Below are positions 1 through 12,799 of a DNA stretch of 64,000 nt, in pieces. The translations under genes and the position numbers were made by a program. The DNA is from Endocalyx cinctus (lineage: Eukaryota > Ascomycota > Sordariomycetes > Amphisphaeriales > Apiosporaceae): assembly GCA_001600455.1 (NCBI GenBank), contig BCKC01000001.1, positions 5,544,441-5,608,440 on the forward strand. Direction: 5' to 3'. The notes below the pieces were generated by a model, which was not told the DNA's origin, did not search any database, and saw only the letters and a list, made by a program, of their open reading frames with translations. Each line of letters starts with the position of its first letter. The first letter of the stretch is position 1.

Positions 1-1274
1 TCGCAGGAGCAAGGTATGGGTATGGACTTGTACGGTACTAGCGCGGTAGCGAAAGAAGTCTGGGACCGCGCTGATAAATACTTGTTGGATACATATGGTA
101 AGTCATCCCCCCAAGACTACGGTTCTTATGACCTCTTACTAATTATTTAGGCTTCTCTATACTCAACATCGTCAAGAACAACCCTAAGGAACTTACTGTG
201 CATTTTGGTGGCCCGCGAGGAAAGGCTATCCGCGAGAACTACATGCAGATGACTTTTGAAACTGTTGCCGCAGATGGATCTATCAAGTCCGAACGTATCT
301 TCAAGGAAATTCACGAGAAGACTACTAGCTACACCTACCGGTCGCCTTCTGGTCTTCTGTCAGCTACACAGTTCACCCAGCCTGCCCTCACTCTGATGGA
401 GAAAGCTAGTTTCGAGGACATGGTTGCCAAGGGCGTAGTATCAAGAGACAGCACCTTCGCAGGCCATTCATTGGGTGAATATTCTGCTTTAGCCGCCCTT
501 GCAGAGGTCCTGCCTATCGAGTCCCTAGTTTCCGTCGTCTTCTACAGAGGTTTGACAATGCAGGTAGCAGTCGAGCGTGATGATATGGGCAGATCCAACT
601 ACTCTATGTGTGCCGTCAACCCTAGCCGCATCTCGCCCAGCTTCGGTGAGCCTGCTTTACGATATGTGGTCAGCAACATTTCCGAGGAGACCGGCTGGCT
701 TCTCGAGATCGTCAACTATAACATTGCTAACATGCAATATGTCTGTGCCGGTGACCTCCGAGCCATTGACACTCTTACGAGTGTCACAAATTACCTCAAA
801 ACTCAGAACTTTGACTTCGAAAAACTCCGGAGTCAGTTGAGTCCAGAAGAGTTGAAGGAGCAACTCACAAACATTATTAAGCCTGCTGCGCAGCAATCTG
901 CGTCAGCGCCACAGCCCATCGTACTATCGAGAGGTTTCGCTACTATCCCCCTCAAGGGTATTGACGTGCCTTTCCACTCTACCTTCTTGCGATCTGGCGT
1001 GAAGCCTTTCCGAAACATTCTCCTCAAGAAGATTCACAAGACTTCGATTGACCCAGCTAAACTAGTTGGAAAGTACATCCCCAACGTGACGGCTCGTCCA
1101 TTTGAGCTTACTAAGGAGTACTTCCAAAACGTGTATGACTTGACCAACTCGCCTAAGATTGCCCAGATTCTGCAGAACTGGGACAGTTACCAAGATGATG
1201 CCGGCGCAGTTAATGGCACAACTGGTATTAACGGTAACGGTACGTCAGAGGTCCAAGTTAACGGCAACCACTGA
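1..1274 (+). CDS. FAS1: Fatty acid synthase beta subunit, C-terminal part (5' truncated by window edge)
   Basis: This is the malonyl/palmitoyl transferase end of the fungal type I fatty acid synthase beta subunit, which loads malonyl-CoA and releases palmitoyl-CoA in the cytosolic FAS complex. Exon 1-97 (open at the window edge) reads into intron 98-150 (GTAAGT, branch-like TTACTAAT, TTAG) and exon 151-1274. Splicing joins ...DTYG to [11 protein letters not shown], as in known FAS beta proteins. The acyltransferase nucleophile motif [13 protein letters not shown] is present, and the typical end ...[21 protein letters not shown] is followed by an extra Gly/Asn-rich tail of about 25 residues ending VNGNH. 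It is probably the housekeeping gene. A metabolite-cluster FAS (the aflatoxin HexB type) cannot be excluded because an AflR-like gene lies 4.6 kb away and the diagnostic upstream part is missing. Confidence 0.93.
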
Positions 1275-3574
1275 ATACCGACGGTGTAATGCTAGTCTGA
1301 GATGATTAAAGGGGGTCCGGTTCATAAAATAGAGATAGATGGGCTTACATGTATATTTGCCATGTTAAAAATACGACTTTACTATGATTGTTAAGTTCAG
1401 ATTTGCTGTGTTCGGTTACACATTGTTAAATAGATTTGGGTTTCCCAACAACATTACGATATGATATTTTTATAATCCTTAGTTCTCTACCCGTCATAAA
1501 AAATAATTCTACTATGACTTCGTAGTACTCCTTGACTTGCCTAATCGCAAGGTACCACATAAGCAAATATGTAGTAGTCGTCCTGGGAGACGAAGCGTTA
1601 TTACCGCGACTTCTCACCGCACTGAGTCAGTAGACCGAAGTGGAAGATGAGTGTCGGTGAATATGTAAAGAGACATTCTACCTAGCCTAATTTTCTCTCC
1701 GTGATTATCGGTAGTTATTGGGCGTCAGTCAGTTAGGGACTGCGGATGATCTCCCTTCGGTGGATTACGTGCATTAGTCAACTACTCCGCCATGTAAACA
1801 AAAGGCTGAATTGCTGACTGTGGCTTTTGCAGAGGAGATTATGTTATGTACGAAGGGCGGTAAAGATGTCTCGTAGGTGAGAGAATAATATTACAGAGTG
1901 GTATCATGGCTTAAACGATACTCGTTGCAATTTACTCGCCGGTTTGCTAAATATCGATGGTGTCTTATTTGCTCGAGCCCTCGTCCCTTTCCAAATACTC
2001 TAATCTGACTACATCATGGGTCGATATTCAAAATCATGATTTCATCTCGCAGGAAGTCAATATTGTATCTGCGTGATATTGTAGGACTTGAATACAGTAA
2101 CTCTTAGCCTTCGCCATCGACGTAGCATCAGTAGTATTGGGTCGAGATACGAAGACTTTATTAAACCCGGTTCACGTATGCAGTATGATGTGCTTTTATC
2201 GTGTAGCCGCGTTCAGGGCTGCTGTAGGCCTCTTTGGAGAGTCTCTAAACGGTATTTTAGGCGAAAAGTTGCTGCAGAATAATGCGCTAGAAGGTAGGAA
2301 TTACTTCAAGGCATAGTAATTTTTACTCATTTTTCTTCAATCTTGAAGTTTGACGTTATGAATCTAGATAGCCAGAGAAGATTATGAAGTCACAGGGTGA
2401 CAATTGTGGCTTTGGTGCGAAGATATTGATACTTCTGAATAATTCTAGCGCCCCTATCTCTTCTAGCTCTGCGCACGCTACATTCTCTTTGTGCTAACAA
2501 ACGTCTTGAATAGGAAGCTGATGTTATATTCTTAGCCACTCGAGAAATCAAATCGTCAGGGTTTCCGCCAGTCTGCGTGAGGTGTTACTCTCGACTACGT
2601 GTTGACGTGCATAAGTACGAAAGCTAGGGTATATCTCCTTTTAACAGGAGTCAATTTCTACTAAGGTGAGGCATACATCAAGCCATGGTGCCACACTCAA
2701 GGTAACGTCAAGGCGATTCTTCCATAGCCATTCTATGAAAAGTACTCATCTGCAGGACGCATTGTTTCTCTAGTTAACCGGGCGGAGGTGAGTGAGTCCT
2801 TTTGGTTATAATTAATTAAAAATTCCCCGATATCGTCATTTCTATACTGCATGCGCCTCATGTACGGTAAGATGGGGTATCTTATCCCCAGCGTCCCTCA
2901 GATTGGACAATTAACGATGAGATGACTACCTTAGTCGCGTATGGGGTTTCTTGCCGCCCAAGGCACCGTTGTGGCTAAGTAATCTCCCGTGCTCGTCCCC
3001 CGTTTCCCCTTCTACCCCCCTTTTAGTATCCCTATCTCCACATGTACATCAAAGAAAAGGTCCAATGCCACCCACCTAGTTAATGTTTAGACACGTGGAA
3101 TTGATATGTCATATTCATCGGGAGATTAGCTACGACCGAAACTCGGAACGCCACGACACTAGCAGCCCTATCTGTCCTACTACTACTAGAAGGCCCCCCT
3201 CCCCTGAGGACTGCATGGGAATTACTGCGTGGCGGCGTCTAAAGAAAGGGAATTATCCTCCTATCCGGTGGGGGAGGAGAGCTAGAGGGGAAGAGACGCA
3301 AGCAAAAAAAAAAAAAAAAAAAGGAAGGCGAAGTTCTACACCGCCTTCGCCACTTCCCTAACTTCTTTACCGACCGCCAAATGAGGAGAGTAACGGGTAG
3401 GGCGTATACTAGTAAGATAGGAACATCGTTGAATTCTACCTGACAACTGAGACAACAAAGATGAGATGATGCATGTCTTGGCTTCGTCCTTATACGTACT
3501 CGAGTCGGGCGACGTGCCGTCTCGTTATGTTATGTAATCACGAGCGGATTCCGGTCAAGTGGAGGAGGAAGAGA

Positions 3575-3612
<38 letters not shown>

Positions 3613-5861
3613 AGAGTAATATGTCCTACGTACCCACCTCTTTCAACAACGCCATGATTGGAGGTTCGTCTGTACTTCCCAAGGCGCATTGCATACACGC
3701 CATCTGGGGGATTTGAAATTAAGAGAGAGGAAAAAAAAAAAAAGGAACGTAATTTCACGTTGAGCATGTGCGGCTAGCATGCGTCAATGCGCGCGCGTGC
3801 GTGAATGTCAAACAGGAACGTTAGGAGAAAAAGATAAACGAGCAGCGTCCATCCTTACCAGGCAGAGCCAAGCGCGGTCTCAGCCATTACGACGGCCGTC
3901 GGTGTTTTACCTTTTTTTTTTTTTTTTTTTAATTCTACAGGGCTTGATCTTAGTTATGCGGGCTTCCGTCCCCGGGCAAGGTGTTTGGCGAGCTGCTCAG
4001 GAGATAAGGTATATGTAAATAAACAAGTTTTGGGGTCTGGTAAGCGTGTGTGCGTGTCGTTGCAGCGCTGGCTTGCAGAGAGCCCTTAGTTTCAGGCGAG
4101 GCGAACCAGATCGTAACGGGGTGAGCGTCGCCGATCACGACTCAAAGAGAGATACGGTGATTACTTTTTTCACCTACCAAGGAGACGTTCCGCTGTAAGG
4201 GGAGGCAGAGATAGATAGATAGGCATTGGATGCAATCTAACTAACCATGAAACCATAAATAGATTTTTCCCACACGTCGGTGATGGTAACCCATATGGTT
4301 CACGTAGGGGAAGATCAACTCGGCTCGCAGACAAACCTTGAACTAACCTCTGTTATTCCTGACCCAAGTAGCTGAATAGATTAGCGCAGATCAATTAAGC
4401 AGAAGAGGGTTCTTTCGGCAATTCTCCCAGGGTAAGTCAGCTATTCCGCCGACACCTGATTACCGTAACCGTGAACAGAGTGACATGGTTCATGACAAGC
4501 GTCATCTCGGGTAGTGTAGGTGGGCGTATGCTAAAAATCGTCTGAACATTCCGCACTTTCATCATACGCAAACTGCACGTGGCTCAGCAAAAGCTAAACA
4601 CCATAACCGAGACTTGATATTGGTGAAAAAAAAAGGGGGGTTACTCTACCCTGGTAGAAGAGGAATTGATTCCGCGCGCTTACAGGGAACCCTGAGGATG
4701 GGGATGGGGCGGCCACGTTCTTTTGACCATCCGGCTTGGCTTTCGTAGGATTCGCATAAAAGAAAGAGAAAAAAAAAATTAATGTATACTATATAATACT
4801 ACATCCCTGTGGCGATTGTGATCAATATAAGATGAGATCCTTGTTCTGAGAGCCTCCAGCTGGTAACCTTGGTATCCTAAGAATACTACATCAGATATAT
4901 ACTACCTAGTATAAGATGCAGTAGATATACAATTTTTCTTTTTCTTTTTCTTTTTTTTTGCATCCTTGGAGAAGGAGGGTAATATTATGTTGTTAAAAAC
5001 AAATATGACCAGTCAAACAAGTCAGTCAGTCAGCTTGTGGCGAGGCCTTGGTCCACAGTAGCTGAAAAAGATTCCGCTCGTAGTTAGCGCAGCATATGCA
5101 AGCCTGCGGTTACATTTTTCAACAGACCCGTGCATGATTATCACCTAATTCTTTTTCTTTTCTTTCTTTCTTGGGCGTTTGGTCGTAGGGTATATGCATT
5201 ATACTAGGTAGTTAATTATACGTGGATGGTGATGGCCTGCACAGTCATGACCACCCCCGTCCAATGATACCGTCTGCCACGGGATCGCCCGTTAAGGTTG
5301 CACATACAATGTACCTGAACAAAAAAGAAAGGAAAACATGTAAGATCGAGTCCAATATTTTGATCGATTTAATCTTAGATGTTCTGTAATATATGCTTAC
5401 ACATCATTCCCTGCTCAGCTACATACGCAGGTAAAGTAGTCAAATCTGTATTCCTCGAAATCAGCTTCAATGTCTTTCTTCTCGGTCGGACGGATCTTTC
5501 TCTCCCTCACACACTCTCTTTTCTTTTTTCCACGTTGATATTACTATACTACTATTTAAAGAGCGAGTGGGTGGTGAAATATATTTTTTGTCTATGTTGT
5601 TAATTTATGAATGGTATTATATTACACTCTATGTATGACAATATGTAAGAAAAAGAAAAATTTTAATATAACAAAATGCCTCAGGTTTTTTCCAAATCGT
5701 AGAATACACGTAATTACATAATATCATTCTTGCTAACCGAAGAAATCTACATAATTTTTCCCCTAAATAATATCAATAGAAAAAAAAAAAGAAAGGGATA
5801 TTTACCAAACTGACCAACATACAATAGTACACCTTGAAAGAAAAGACAAAATCTAAAAATA
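1275..5861. other. Long intergenic region, no supported gene
   Basis: There are 4.6 kb without a convincing coding frame. Only short stop-bounded frames (about 90 codons or fewer) occur and none shows a recognisable domain or intron signals. The region holds homopolymer and low-complexity runs, including a GA microsatellite (3579-3607), poly-A near 3304-3322, poly-T near 3911-3930 and pyrimidine-rich stretches near 4930-4960 and 5150-5170. It contains the 3' flank of the FAS gene and the 3' flank of the zinc-cluster gene, so both transcripts converge into it. Confidence 0.7.
3579..3607. repeat. (GA)n microsatellite
   Basis: About 14 uninterrupted GA units in intergenic DNA. No function is implied. 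Confidence 0.9.
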
Positions 5862-7373
5862 TCAAACTTGCCTAAGAATGCTCATAGTTTCGTGAGAAAT
5901 ACTCCTTAAATGCCTCCTCATATCCGCCTCCAACTGGGCAAAAACAGCCGTAGAAATCATCGTAGTCTGATTATTATAATTATTATTATAACCGGAGAAA
6001 TCCGAAGCTGCCGCGGTCATCGGACTACCGCCCGCCGAGGAGGAAGAATCCGGACGTTCGATCGCTCTGAGGCGTTTGAGCAGACGTTCGACCAACCTCA
6101 TGACGATCTGCAACTCTTCCAACACCACCTCGGCGCTGCTGCTGCTGTTGCTGCTGCTGTTGTGGCCTCCCGTAGTCTCGCTATTTTCGTAGTTGAACCT
6201 CATCGCTTTCGAGTACCGCGCCATGACCTCGAACCCGATCAGGACGAGGAATAGCCGCAGATGCTCGTCTCGTCCGAAGCAGGAACACTCGATAAGCTGT
6301 AAGATGTGATCTATCGTCTCCGACGTCAGGATTTCCTCGTCCCTGCCCATTTTGAGCCGTACCAGTATATTTGACGATTGCGGGAGGCAGTCGTGGGGTC
6401 GGTATTGGTGTTGATGCTGAGGAAGCGGTGGATTGATGCGTAAAGGGAGACTACTGCCGGTGTGAGGCGTCATCGCCACGGCCCTGCCCTGGTTCTGACC
6501 CTGGATCGGCGTCTCGGGCGGTGTGGTGGAAGAGAACATGACCGGTGATGTGTGGTTGCTGCTGTTGATATAACTGGCTGTCGTGTGAGGGTGGTGACTG
6601 CTATCGTAGCCGCCGCTTCCGCATGGAAGGCCGCTAGACACGCTCGAGACGCTTCGAGAGTGATGCTGATGCTGATGCTGCGCTTCCCGTCCGTCTCTCA
6701 ACAAATCGGGGGGTCCGCCTAGGGTGTGGTGATTATGTTGATTCTGAAGGTAGCTGAACCCGTTCGACAGGTTAGACGTCATATCCGAGGCCACCGCCAT
6801 GCCTTGCAAACTCGAGGTAGGCCATCCCGCAACGGACGTCGAGACGTAAGTAGTCGGTATGAAGCAGCTCTGGGAAACAGCGGCGGCGTAATCGAAGTCG
6901 AAAGCGTTTCCGCCGAGGCCCGCGGTCGAAGAAGCAGTAGCAGCAGCAGCAGCAGCATTAGCGTTCCCGAGCGCCATACCGGCGGTGCCGGCGTGATGGT
7001 TGTGGTTATGGTGATGGTGATGATGTGGGTTATTTAACCAAGCGTACTGCACGTCGTTCGTCTCCGGCAGCGGCGAGGGAGGGGTCGAGGCGCAACAACT
7101 TCCGGTTACCATGCCGTTACCGATAGTACGGTTATTGTGGTTATTGTGGTTGTTGGGATCCGCGTTCGTGGTCGAGTTCTTCAGCTTCGCGTAGGCCGGC
7201 AGGCGGCCGTACCGGTGGGAGAGGTCATACGAGCACGTCAGGCTCTTCTCGCCGCACCTGGCGCACACGGGCTTCTCCTTGCCGCACTTCACCTTCGCGT
7301 TGGCGCAGTTGGTGCAGCTGTCTTTGTATTTCTGTCGCGTCCTGGTCGTGCTATTACCTTGTTTTCCGGTCAT
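5862..7373 (-). CDS. AflR-type Zn2Cys6 transcription factor
   Basis: A 503-residue single-exon protein. The N-terminal binuclear zinc cluster has all six cysteines with fungal spacing (C20, C23, C30, C37, C40, C47), followed by a short linker containing RYGRLPAY. The middle is low complexity (His, Asn, Ala and Ser tracts). The C-terminal third resembles the AflR regulatory domain: a [16 protein letters not shown] segment, a helix [22 protein letters not shown], then [16 protein letters not shown] and a final [20 protein letters not shown]. Family members act in the nucleus and usually control a polyketide or other secondary-metabolite cluster. No PKS, NRPS or terpene gene is within view on either side; the nearest neighbour is the FAS beta gene. 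The ATG at 7373 is used because it precedes the zinc cluster by a normal 19 residues. Confidence 0.88.
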   Translation of the reverse strand: MTGKQGNSTTRTRQKYKDSCTNCANAKVKCGKEKPVCARCGEKSLTCSYDLSHRYGRLPAYAKLKNSTTNADPNNHNNHNNRTIGNGMVTGSCCASTPPSPLPETNDVQYAWLNNPHHHHHHNHNHHAGTAGMALGNANAAAAAATASSTAGLGGNAFDFDYAAAVSQSCFIPTTYVSTSVAGWPTSSLQGMAVASDMTSNLSNGFSYLQNQHNHHTLGGPPDLLRDGREAQHQHQHHSRSVSSVSSGLPCGSGGYDSSHHPHTTASYINSSNHTSPVMFSSTTPPETPIQGQNQGRAVAMTPHTGSSLPLRINPPLPQHQHQYRPHDCLPQSSNILVRLKMGRDEEILTSETIDHILQLIECSCFGRDEHLRLFLVLIGFEVMARYSKAMRFNYENSETTGGHNSSSNSSSSAEVVLEELQIVMRLVERLLKRLRAIERPDSSSSAGGSPMTAAASDFSGYNNNYNNQTTMISTAVFAQLEADMRRHLRSISHETMSILRQV

Positions 7374-10300
7374 CGTATATATATTTTTTTCGGAGAGAAT
7401 ATGAGAAATGATTGGCTAGCGGGAAGTCCGTATGTATAGTTTTGTACGCTATATGTTGTATGTATGTATGTATGCGAGTGATGTAGATGTGCGTGCAATA
7501 TATTTTAAAGTCTATTACTGTATAGAAGGGTAAAAGAGTTGCGAAATATTTATTGCTTCACGCGTTACACTTACATAGCACTTCCTCTGGGGAGGTTCTA
7601 TTGGGTCTATATACGTGTTCGACGAGATCTGAAGAGGCTGGAGGCCTGCGTGGGACTTTAACATGAGCTATGTGGCGGGCGTACCTTGTAAACTTCACGT
7701 ACAAAATTCGACATCGATACGGGGTCCCTTTTTTTATTTCCCCTTCCTTATTAATCGTATCGAGAAAGTAACGCCTTTACATTAGATCACCCGTTGCTGC
7801 ACGTATGTATACTAGTTAGTACAGATTTCTTTTTCTTTTTCCTTTCTTTTTTTTTTTTTTTTTTTTCCCTCTCCTTCCCACCTTTACCGTATTTGGACTT
7901 TATGTACGGAGGTCTGTTGGTGGGTTGTATGGATGTATAAGCCGCTGTCTTATCAATTATGAATGCAGGGGGGATACAGAAGAAAAAAAAAAAGAGAAGG
8001 AAATGTAGCCTGCATGACGGGCTGATGATCACCGTATTTCTTGCTTGTATGTCAAAAACCCAATTGTGGCTTTCTACTCGTCGTTCCCTTTAGACTCATA
8101 TCATTGGTCAGGAGGTATACTCAAATATATGTTTCTAGTGAAGACTATCTCTCTATATTGGTCAATTTCTTCACCTATCAACAGAGGTATATTGCAACTT
8201 GACTTTCTTTCCTTGCTTCCTACCCATGCTATTAAAGAAACAAATATGAAAAAGAATACGTACACGTATATATTTCGTGATATGGTTGCTCTCGGATGTT
8301 TGGTCTTCCTTAGATAGAGAGATGCCAAGTGGCCCCGTATGTAGCCCATGTGGGGAGCTGTGATCAAAATTTCTAGGATCTCTCGGTCATCTAGACCAGG
8401 TCCAAGGGTCTGAACTATTGAATCTATACTTGCAGAAGAACGTGGTAATAATGTCCTTTCGGGAGATGTAACGGTTTTTTTTTTTTGCCTCTTCTTCACC
8501 CATCGATTCATCTTAAAAAAAAAAAAAAAAAAAAAAAAAGGGCGCTATGGCTGACATTATGCCGTAATCTTTGTCTATTATGCGCCCATCATCCGGCAAA
8601 TGTATCTGGTGTCTTGCCCAGAAAGATATTTATATCTACCTCGAGTAGTAACCAACCTGATCCCTTGCTTATGTGTGTGGTTGCCCATCTGACCACGCGC
8701 TTGCAGATGGATGTTCAGAACGGAGATTAGTGTTCTATGGGTGAATGGTACGCTGAATCGCTGGATCGGTCGCCTACGAAAGATTGCAGGACAGCGTCTC
8801 CCTGAATTTTGGGGTTCATTGACATCGAACGACGCCGTAAGAACGCATGAGACACCTCGTGGCTCTTGCATCTCTCCTTTACATTAGAAAGAAAAAAAAA
8901 ACCTTTTTGTGTTGCGACGACTTTATTAATGCTTAACCTAGTTAAGATTTCTATGACACCTTCCCGGGTTCTATTCTATAAATGGAATAATACTTTTGGT
9001 CTAGAAGAGTTGTCGACGATATTTCTAAGCGGCTTAGATCTAAGATAAAATGGAGATAAAATGCATCAAAAAATAATATATATATTTTTTTTCTAATGTA
9101 AAAGAGAGAACCCACACCGATCCATTCTTGACACTCGGTATGCCGCCAAAGTCTGGAGTATGCCTTCTTGGCGAGATCGGCACCACGATTCGACTTGGTC
9201 AGCTTGAACCCCAGTCTGAGATAATATTTCTTTTTTTTTTTTTTCTGTTATTCCCTCTCTTGCTTGTTAGAGAGAGGGTTAGAGAGAAGGAAAAGAAGAG
9301 AATGGTAAAAGTCATATCGCATGCCAGTCAGGTTGGTGTACACAGTAAAGTGTTGGTGATATAAAGCTTCCACAGTAGCCTCGGTTTTGGACGGCTTGGA
9401 CAATGTTTAAGGCCTAATTCAGTATTGTTACCGTACTTAGTGGGATCAATAGCTATTTAAGTATGCTAATTATTACCGTTTACGGGTTAATCACCTGAAT
9501 ACAGTCCCTAGGCGAAAAGACTCTAGGATTCTATGTATTGCTTGTCCCTACTAGTATAAAAGAACATCTTAAGAGCTTGGTATATACTAGATAGAGCAGA
9601 TCTCATCAATTAATAAAAATAAAGAATAAAAATAACATAAACAAAATTGATAACGAATATCGTCAAAGATGCAGCAGGAGATTTGGAATACTTATTACGG
9701 CTGTACTGTGTCTGCGTGTAAGTCTACTACCATAGAATAAATACTCCCTGGTCCCCTACCGGTAGCCGAACTGCCGAGTAGCTAACCTAAGCTGGTCTGT
9801 CACTGTAAATAAATAAAATAAGTGAAAATATGTAAGCGCTATTTCGATTTTTCATCCAATCAAAGACGTTATATCTTCCCAAAATGGTCTTTTTAGACGA
9901 GGGAACGTAACCGTACTGCCCAGCCTGCCAGCGTATATACGATACAATAGCATATGGATACTTCCAAGGTTGTAGGCAGACAGCAGGTATACTAGAGCTA
10001 AGTAGAGAGCGGACGCTAAGTAAAAACCACGCAACCGACTTCGCGGATATGCTAATGCAAGTTCCAAGCTGTTTTTCTTATTGCGTCATGAATTGTTGGC
10101 CATATTCGGAGAGAGGCTGAACAAAAAAGCAAAGATACAACAAGTAAGCAATAATCAGCATTAACTAAGTATTATTTTATTGGGGTTAGTTAAGTGCGAT
10201 ATAAGCCTGAGTCTGATACCGGATTGGACCGTCTTGTCTGTTTGACTGACCTCTTAGCTTCGTCACCGAGGACCAGACATCTATTTAGTCGAAGCCTGTC

Positions 10301-12016
10301 AGCATGTCAAGCTGCAACTGGCATACCCATGATTAGTCAATTCGGGAAATCTTCAAAAGGACAGTACTTTTTCAATGTAAACCAATTCAAATAAATATTT
10401 ACTATATAATTGGGCAATCATGATCGACGTTGGTGTTGATATGCTGTGTAATAATTAGAGTGGGGATGTCCCCCTTTTTTTCCCCCGAGGATAGATGACT
10501 AAGTACTTAAGTACTGAGTATGTGAGTGACAACTATTAGAGACAGATGAGTCAGAGGAGGTTCAACGTGGGCTGTTCAATTATAAAAGTGCATGTCTCTA
10601 GAAGTAGTAATATGCATCAACTTATATTATAAATCAACGTTATTTGTTTGACTGAAAGTGAATCCATTCCGAGTAATATCATATCTCGTAAACGATTCTG
10701 CATGTTGAATTAGCCCTCCCTCCATTCTACTTTGGTCACCGGACCCATATATCGTGAAGCTTCACATGTCAAAATTCATCGGAGACCTGTTATCCCTTCA
10801 CGTAGCCAGAATAACGAGGAGCATTCGGCGGCATATGATAACCAACCATGAAACCGTATCCCGGAATGTCTTGCTTATTACGACGGAAATTGGGGACTCA
10901 AGAATACTGGGTAGTAGATGACGTGAACCGATGCCGTAAGAGTTAGCCCTAAAAGATAGAGAATGTAAGGATACACTAGTTAAAACGTTGGTCATTTCCG
11001 GTGATACCAAATTATTATTAGAAATGATCATTAAATGCCATTTTGAAATGTGCTTCGACTCTCATAGAGTAAAAAGGGGGTTGTAGATTTTCACTTGGCA
11101 GCGAAGCCCGTTGAAGGATAATATAACGATACTGACTCTTGAATCACACACGCACTTTTTCATTTCACTGCATGGGTTTCCGTAGTATCATCGCAAGATT
11201 ATCAATGAATGTAATCGAAAGGCTTCTCATCGTGAGACTGTAATAAAACCTGAAGAAATTAAATTCGACCGGTGGGGTAGGTGGATGGACGACGTAGATG
11301 TAATGACGATTCGACTATCCACCGTGTTGATAGCCTCTGGAGATTGGGAATAACTGAGCTGCCCGGAGTTAACAGCTTCGCCCGTCTCCGTTTCCGTGGG
11401 GTAGACATTATTCGTAGGTGAAATTTGATAAATTCTCGCTTTGTTGAGGTCGAATCGTCCGAAGTCGAATCCAAAATCGAGCCATGTCAGGTAAGTGTAA
11501 CTACCACAAACAGATTTCCTTGCAGTGCTAGATATTAAGGAATAGAAGCACGACATTTTCTAGGTATTAATATGCAAGGAAAACAAACTGATGTTACTAT
11601 CGTGATACTCACAAGGTCACTCATGACAAAGATAGGGTTGATGGTTTGGTGGTCTATGACTATATGCGAGAGTTAGTACTGTTCCTGAGTATGGATTACT
11701 GGCTGTATACATACCCGTGTCATTTATCAACAATCGTCTGATGTTCAAGTCCCTCTCTCTTCATGAAACAAGAGAGCAACAAATATTCTTTGTCCAGAGG
11801 TAGGACCCCGGCGCCGAAAAAAAGCCAAATATTCACCATCAAGTATGACCGGTGAACATACCCACGATTTGTCTATAAATACGAGCCGAGACCGGGGGGC
11901 TTGTTGAAAGATATCTATTTTTCCCGGCAATTAGCATGCTAAACAAGGCACACCCACAATAAATCGTCATTAGTCTTGACAACAAGTAACGTATTCCCTC
12001 CAGTAAGAACCTACTG
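7374..12016. other. Long intergenic region, no supported gene
   Basis: There are 4.6 kb between the divergently transcribed zinc-cluster and bZIP genes. It holds a TATG/TGTA simple repeat just upstream of the zinc-cluster gene (about 7455-7473), poly-T near 7848-7866, a 25-A run at 8515-8539, poly-T near 9230-9244, and a palindromic AAGTACTT-type motif at 10498-10515. Open frames are short and lack codon bias or motifs. The frame at 8101-8511 on the minus strand (136 codons) is the longest and looks like chance. Confidence 0.65.
8515..8539. repeat. Poly-A tract, 25 bases
   Basis: An uninterrupted A run in intergenic DNA. It could be a retroposed tail or slippage, but no element body is recognisable next to it. 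Confidence 0.85.
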
Positions 12017-12799
12017 ATGAGTATGGATCTCCAGTCTTGGGATCAACAAGGTGCCGAGGCCATTGACCTGGATGGCTTTGACTTCACCACCCACGTTCCA
12101 GCCCCAGATCTTGAAGAAGAGCAAGAACAGGAACAAGAACCAGCCTCAGCCCCCGTCTCAACACCGACACCGTCATCCCCACCGCGAGCCGGCAACAGGC
12201 GGAAGGACCGGATCACCTCCGTGCCAGCGAAGTTCGAAGCCCTGCACGAAGAGGTGCGAGCCTACCGAGTCCGACGTAGCACGACGAACCCACGGCAGGA
12301 AGGCGACCCGGAGCCGACGCCCTTCGGCCCTCCCTTCATCACGGCCAAGTTTCCGGACGGGCTAACGGCGGAGCAGGTCGCGCACCGGCGCGAGTACAAC
12401 CACCTCGCGAACACGGCCCGGATCCAGTTCCTGCAGGACAAGAACAACGCGTCGGCCACGCGGCTCCGGCGCCGTCAGAAGCAGAAGATCGAGGACCTCG
12501 AGAAGGCCGTCAAGCGGAAGACGGCCCAGGCCCGTGAGCTCTCCTCCCAGCTCGCCATGCACCGCGCCGAGATCGCGTGGCTCGAGAGCGTCCGGAGGGA
12601 GAACGCCGTCTTGAAGAGGGAGGTGGAGGAGCTTACCGGGAGGCTCAACGGCGACGTCGTCGGCGGCGTCGTGAGACACCACAATTACCCCCAGCAGCAG
12701 CAGCAACCGCAACCGCAATATCAGCCGCAGCAGCAGCAGCAACAGATGCAGACGATGCAGCCGCCGCCGCAACTCACGTTCCCCACGATGCCTTATTGA
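12017..12799 (+). CDS. bZIP transcription factor
   Basis: A 260-residue single-exon protein. An acidic and Gln-rich N-terminus (EEEQEQEQE near residues 33-41) is followed by a bZIP. The basic region is DKNNASATRLRRRQKQK at about residues 141-157, with the invariant Asn (N144) eight residues before R152. A long charged coiled coil follows (about 158-210: L161, L175, L189 and L199 are visible, while K168 and H182 fall at expected heptad positions, so the zipper is weak). The C-terminus is polyglutamine (about 225-245). The NASATRLR signature resembles the NTAASARFR type of Cpc1/Gcn4 and Cys3/Met4-like factors, but the protein is not a clear orthologue. GC content rises sharply over the coding region, which supports the frame. 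Either of two ATGs (12017 or 12023) could start it. Confidence 0.87.
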   Translation: MSMDLQSWDQQGAEAIDLDGFDFTTHVPAPDLEEEQEQEQEPASAPVSTPTPSSPPRAGNRRKDRITSVPAKFEALHEEVRAYRVRRSTTNPRQEGDPEPTPFGPPFITAKFPDGLTAEQVAHRREYNHLANTARIQFLQDKNNASATRLRRRQKQKIEDLEKAVKRKTAQARELSSQLAMHRAEIAWLESVRRENAVLKREVEELTGRLNGDVVGGVVRHHNYPQQQQQPQPQYQPQQQQQQMQTMQPPPQLTFPTMPY

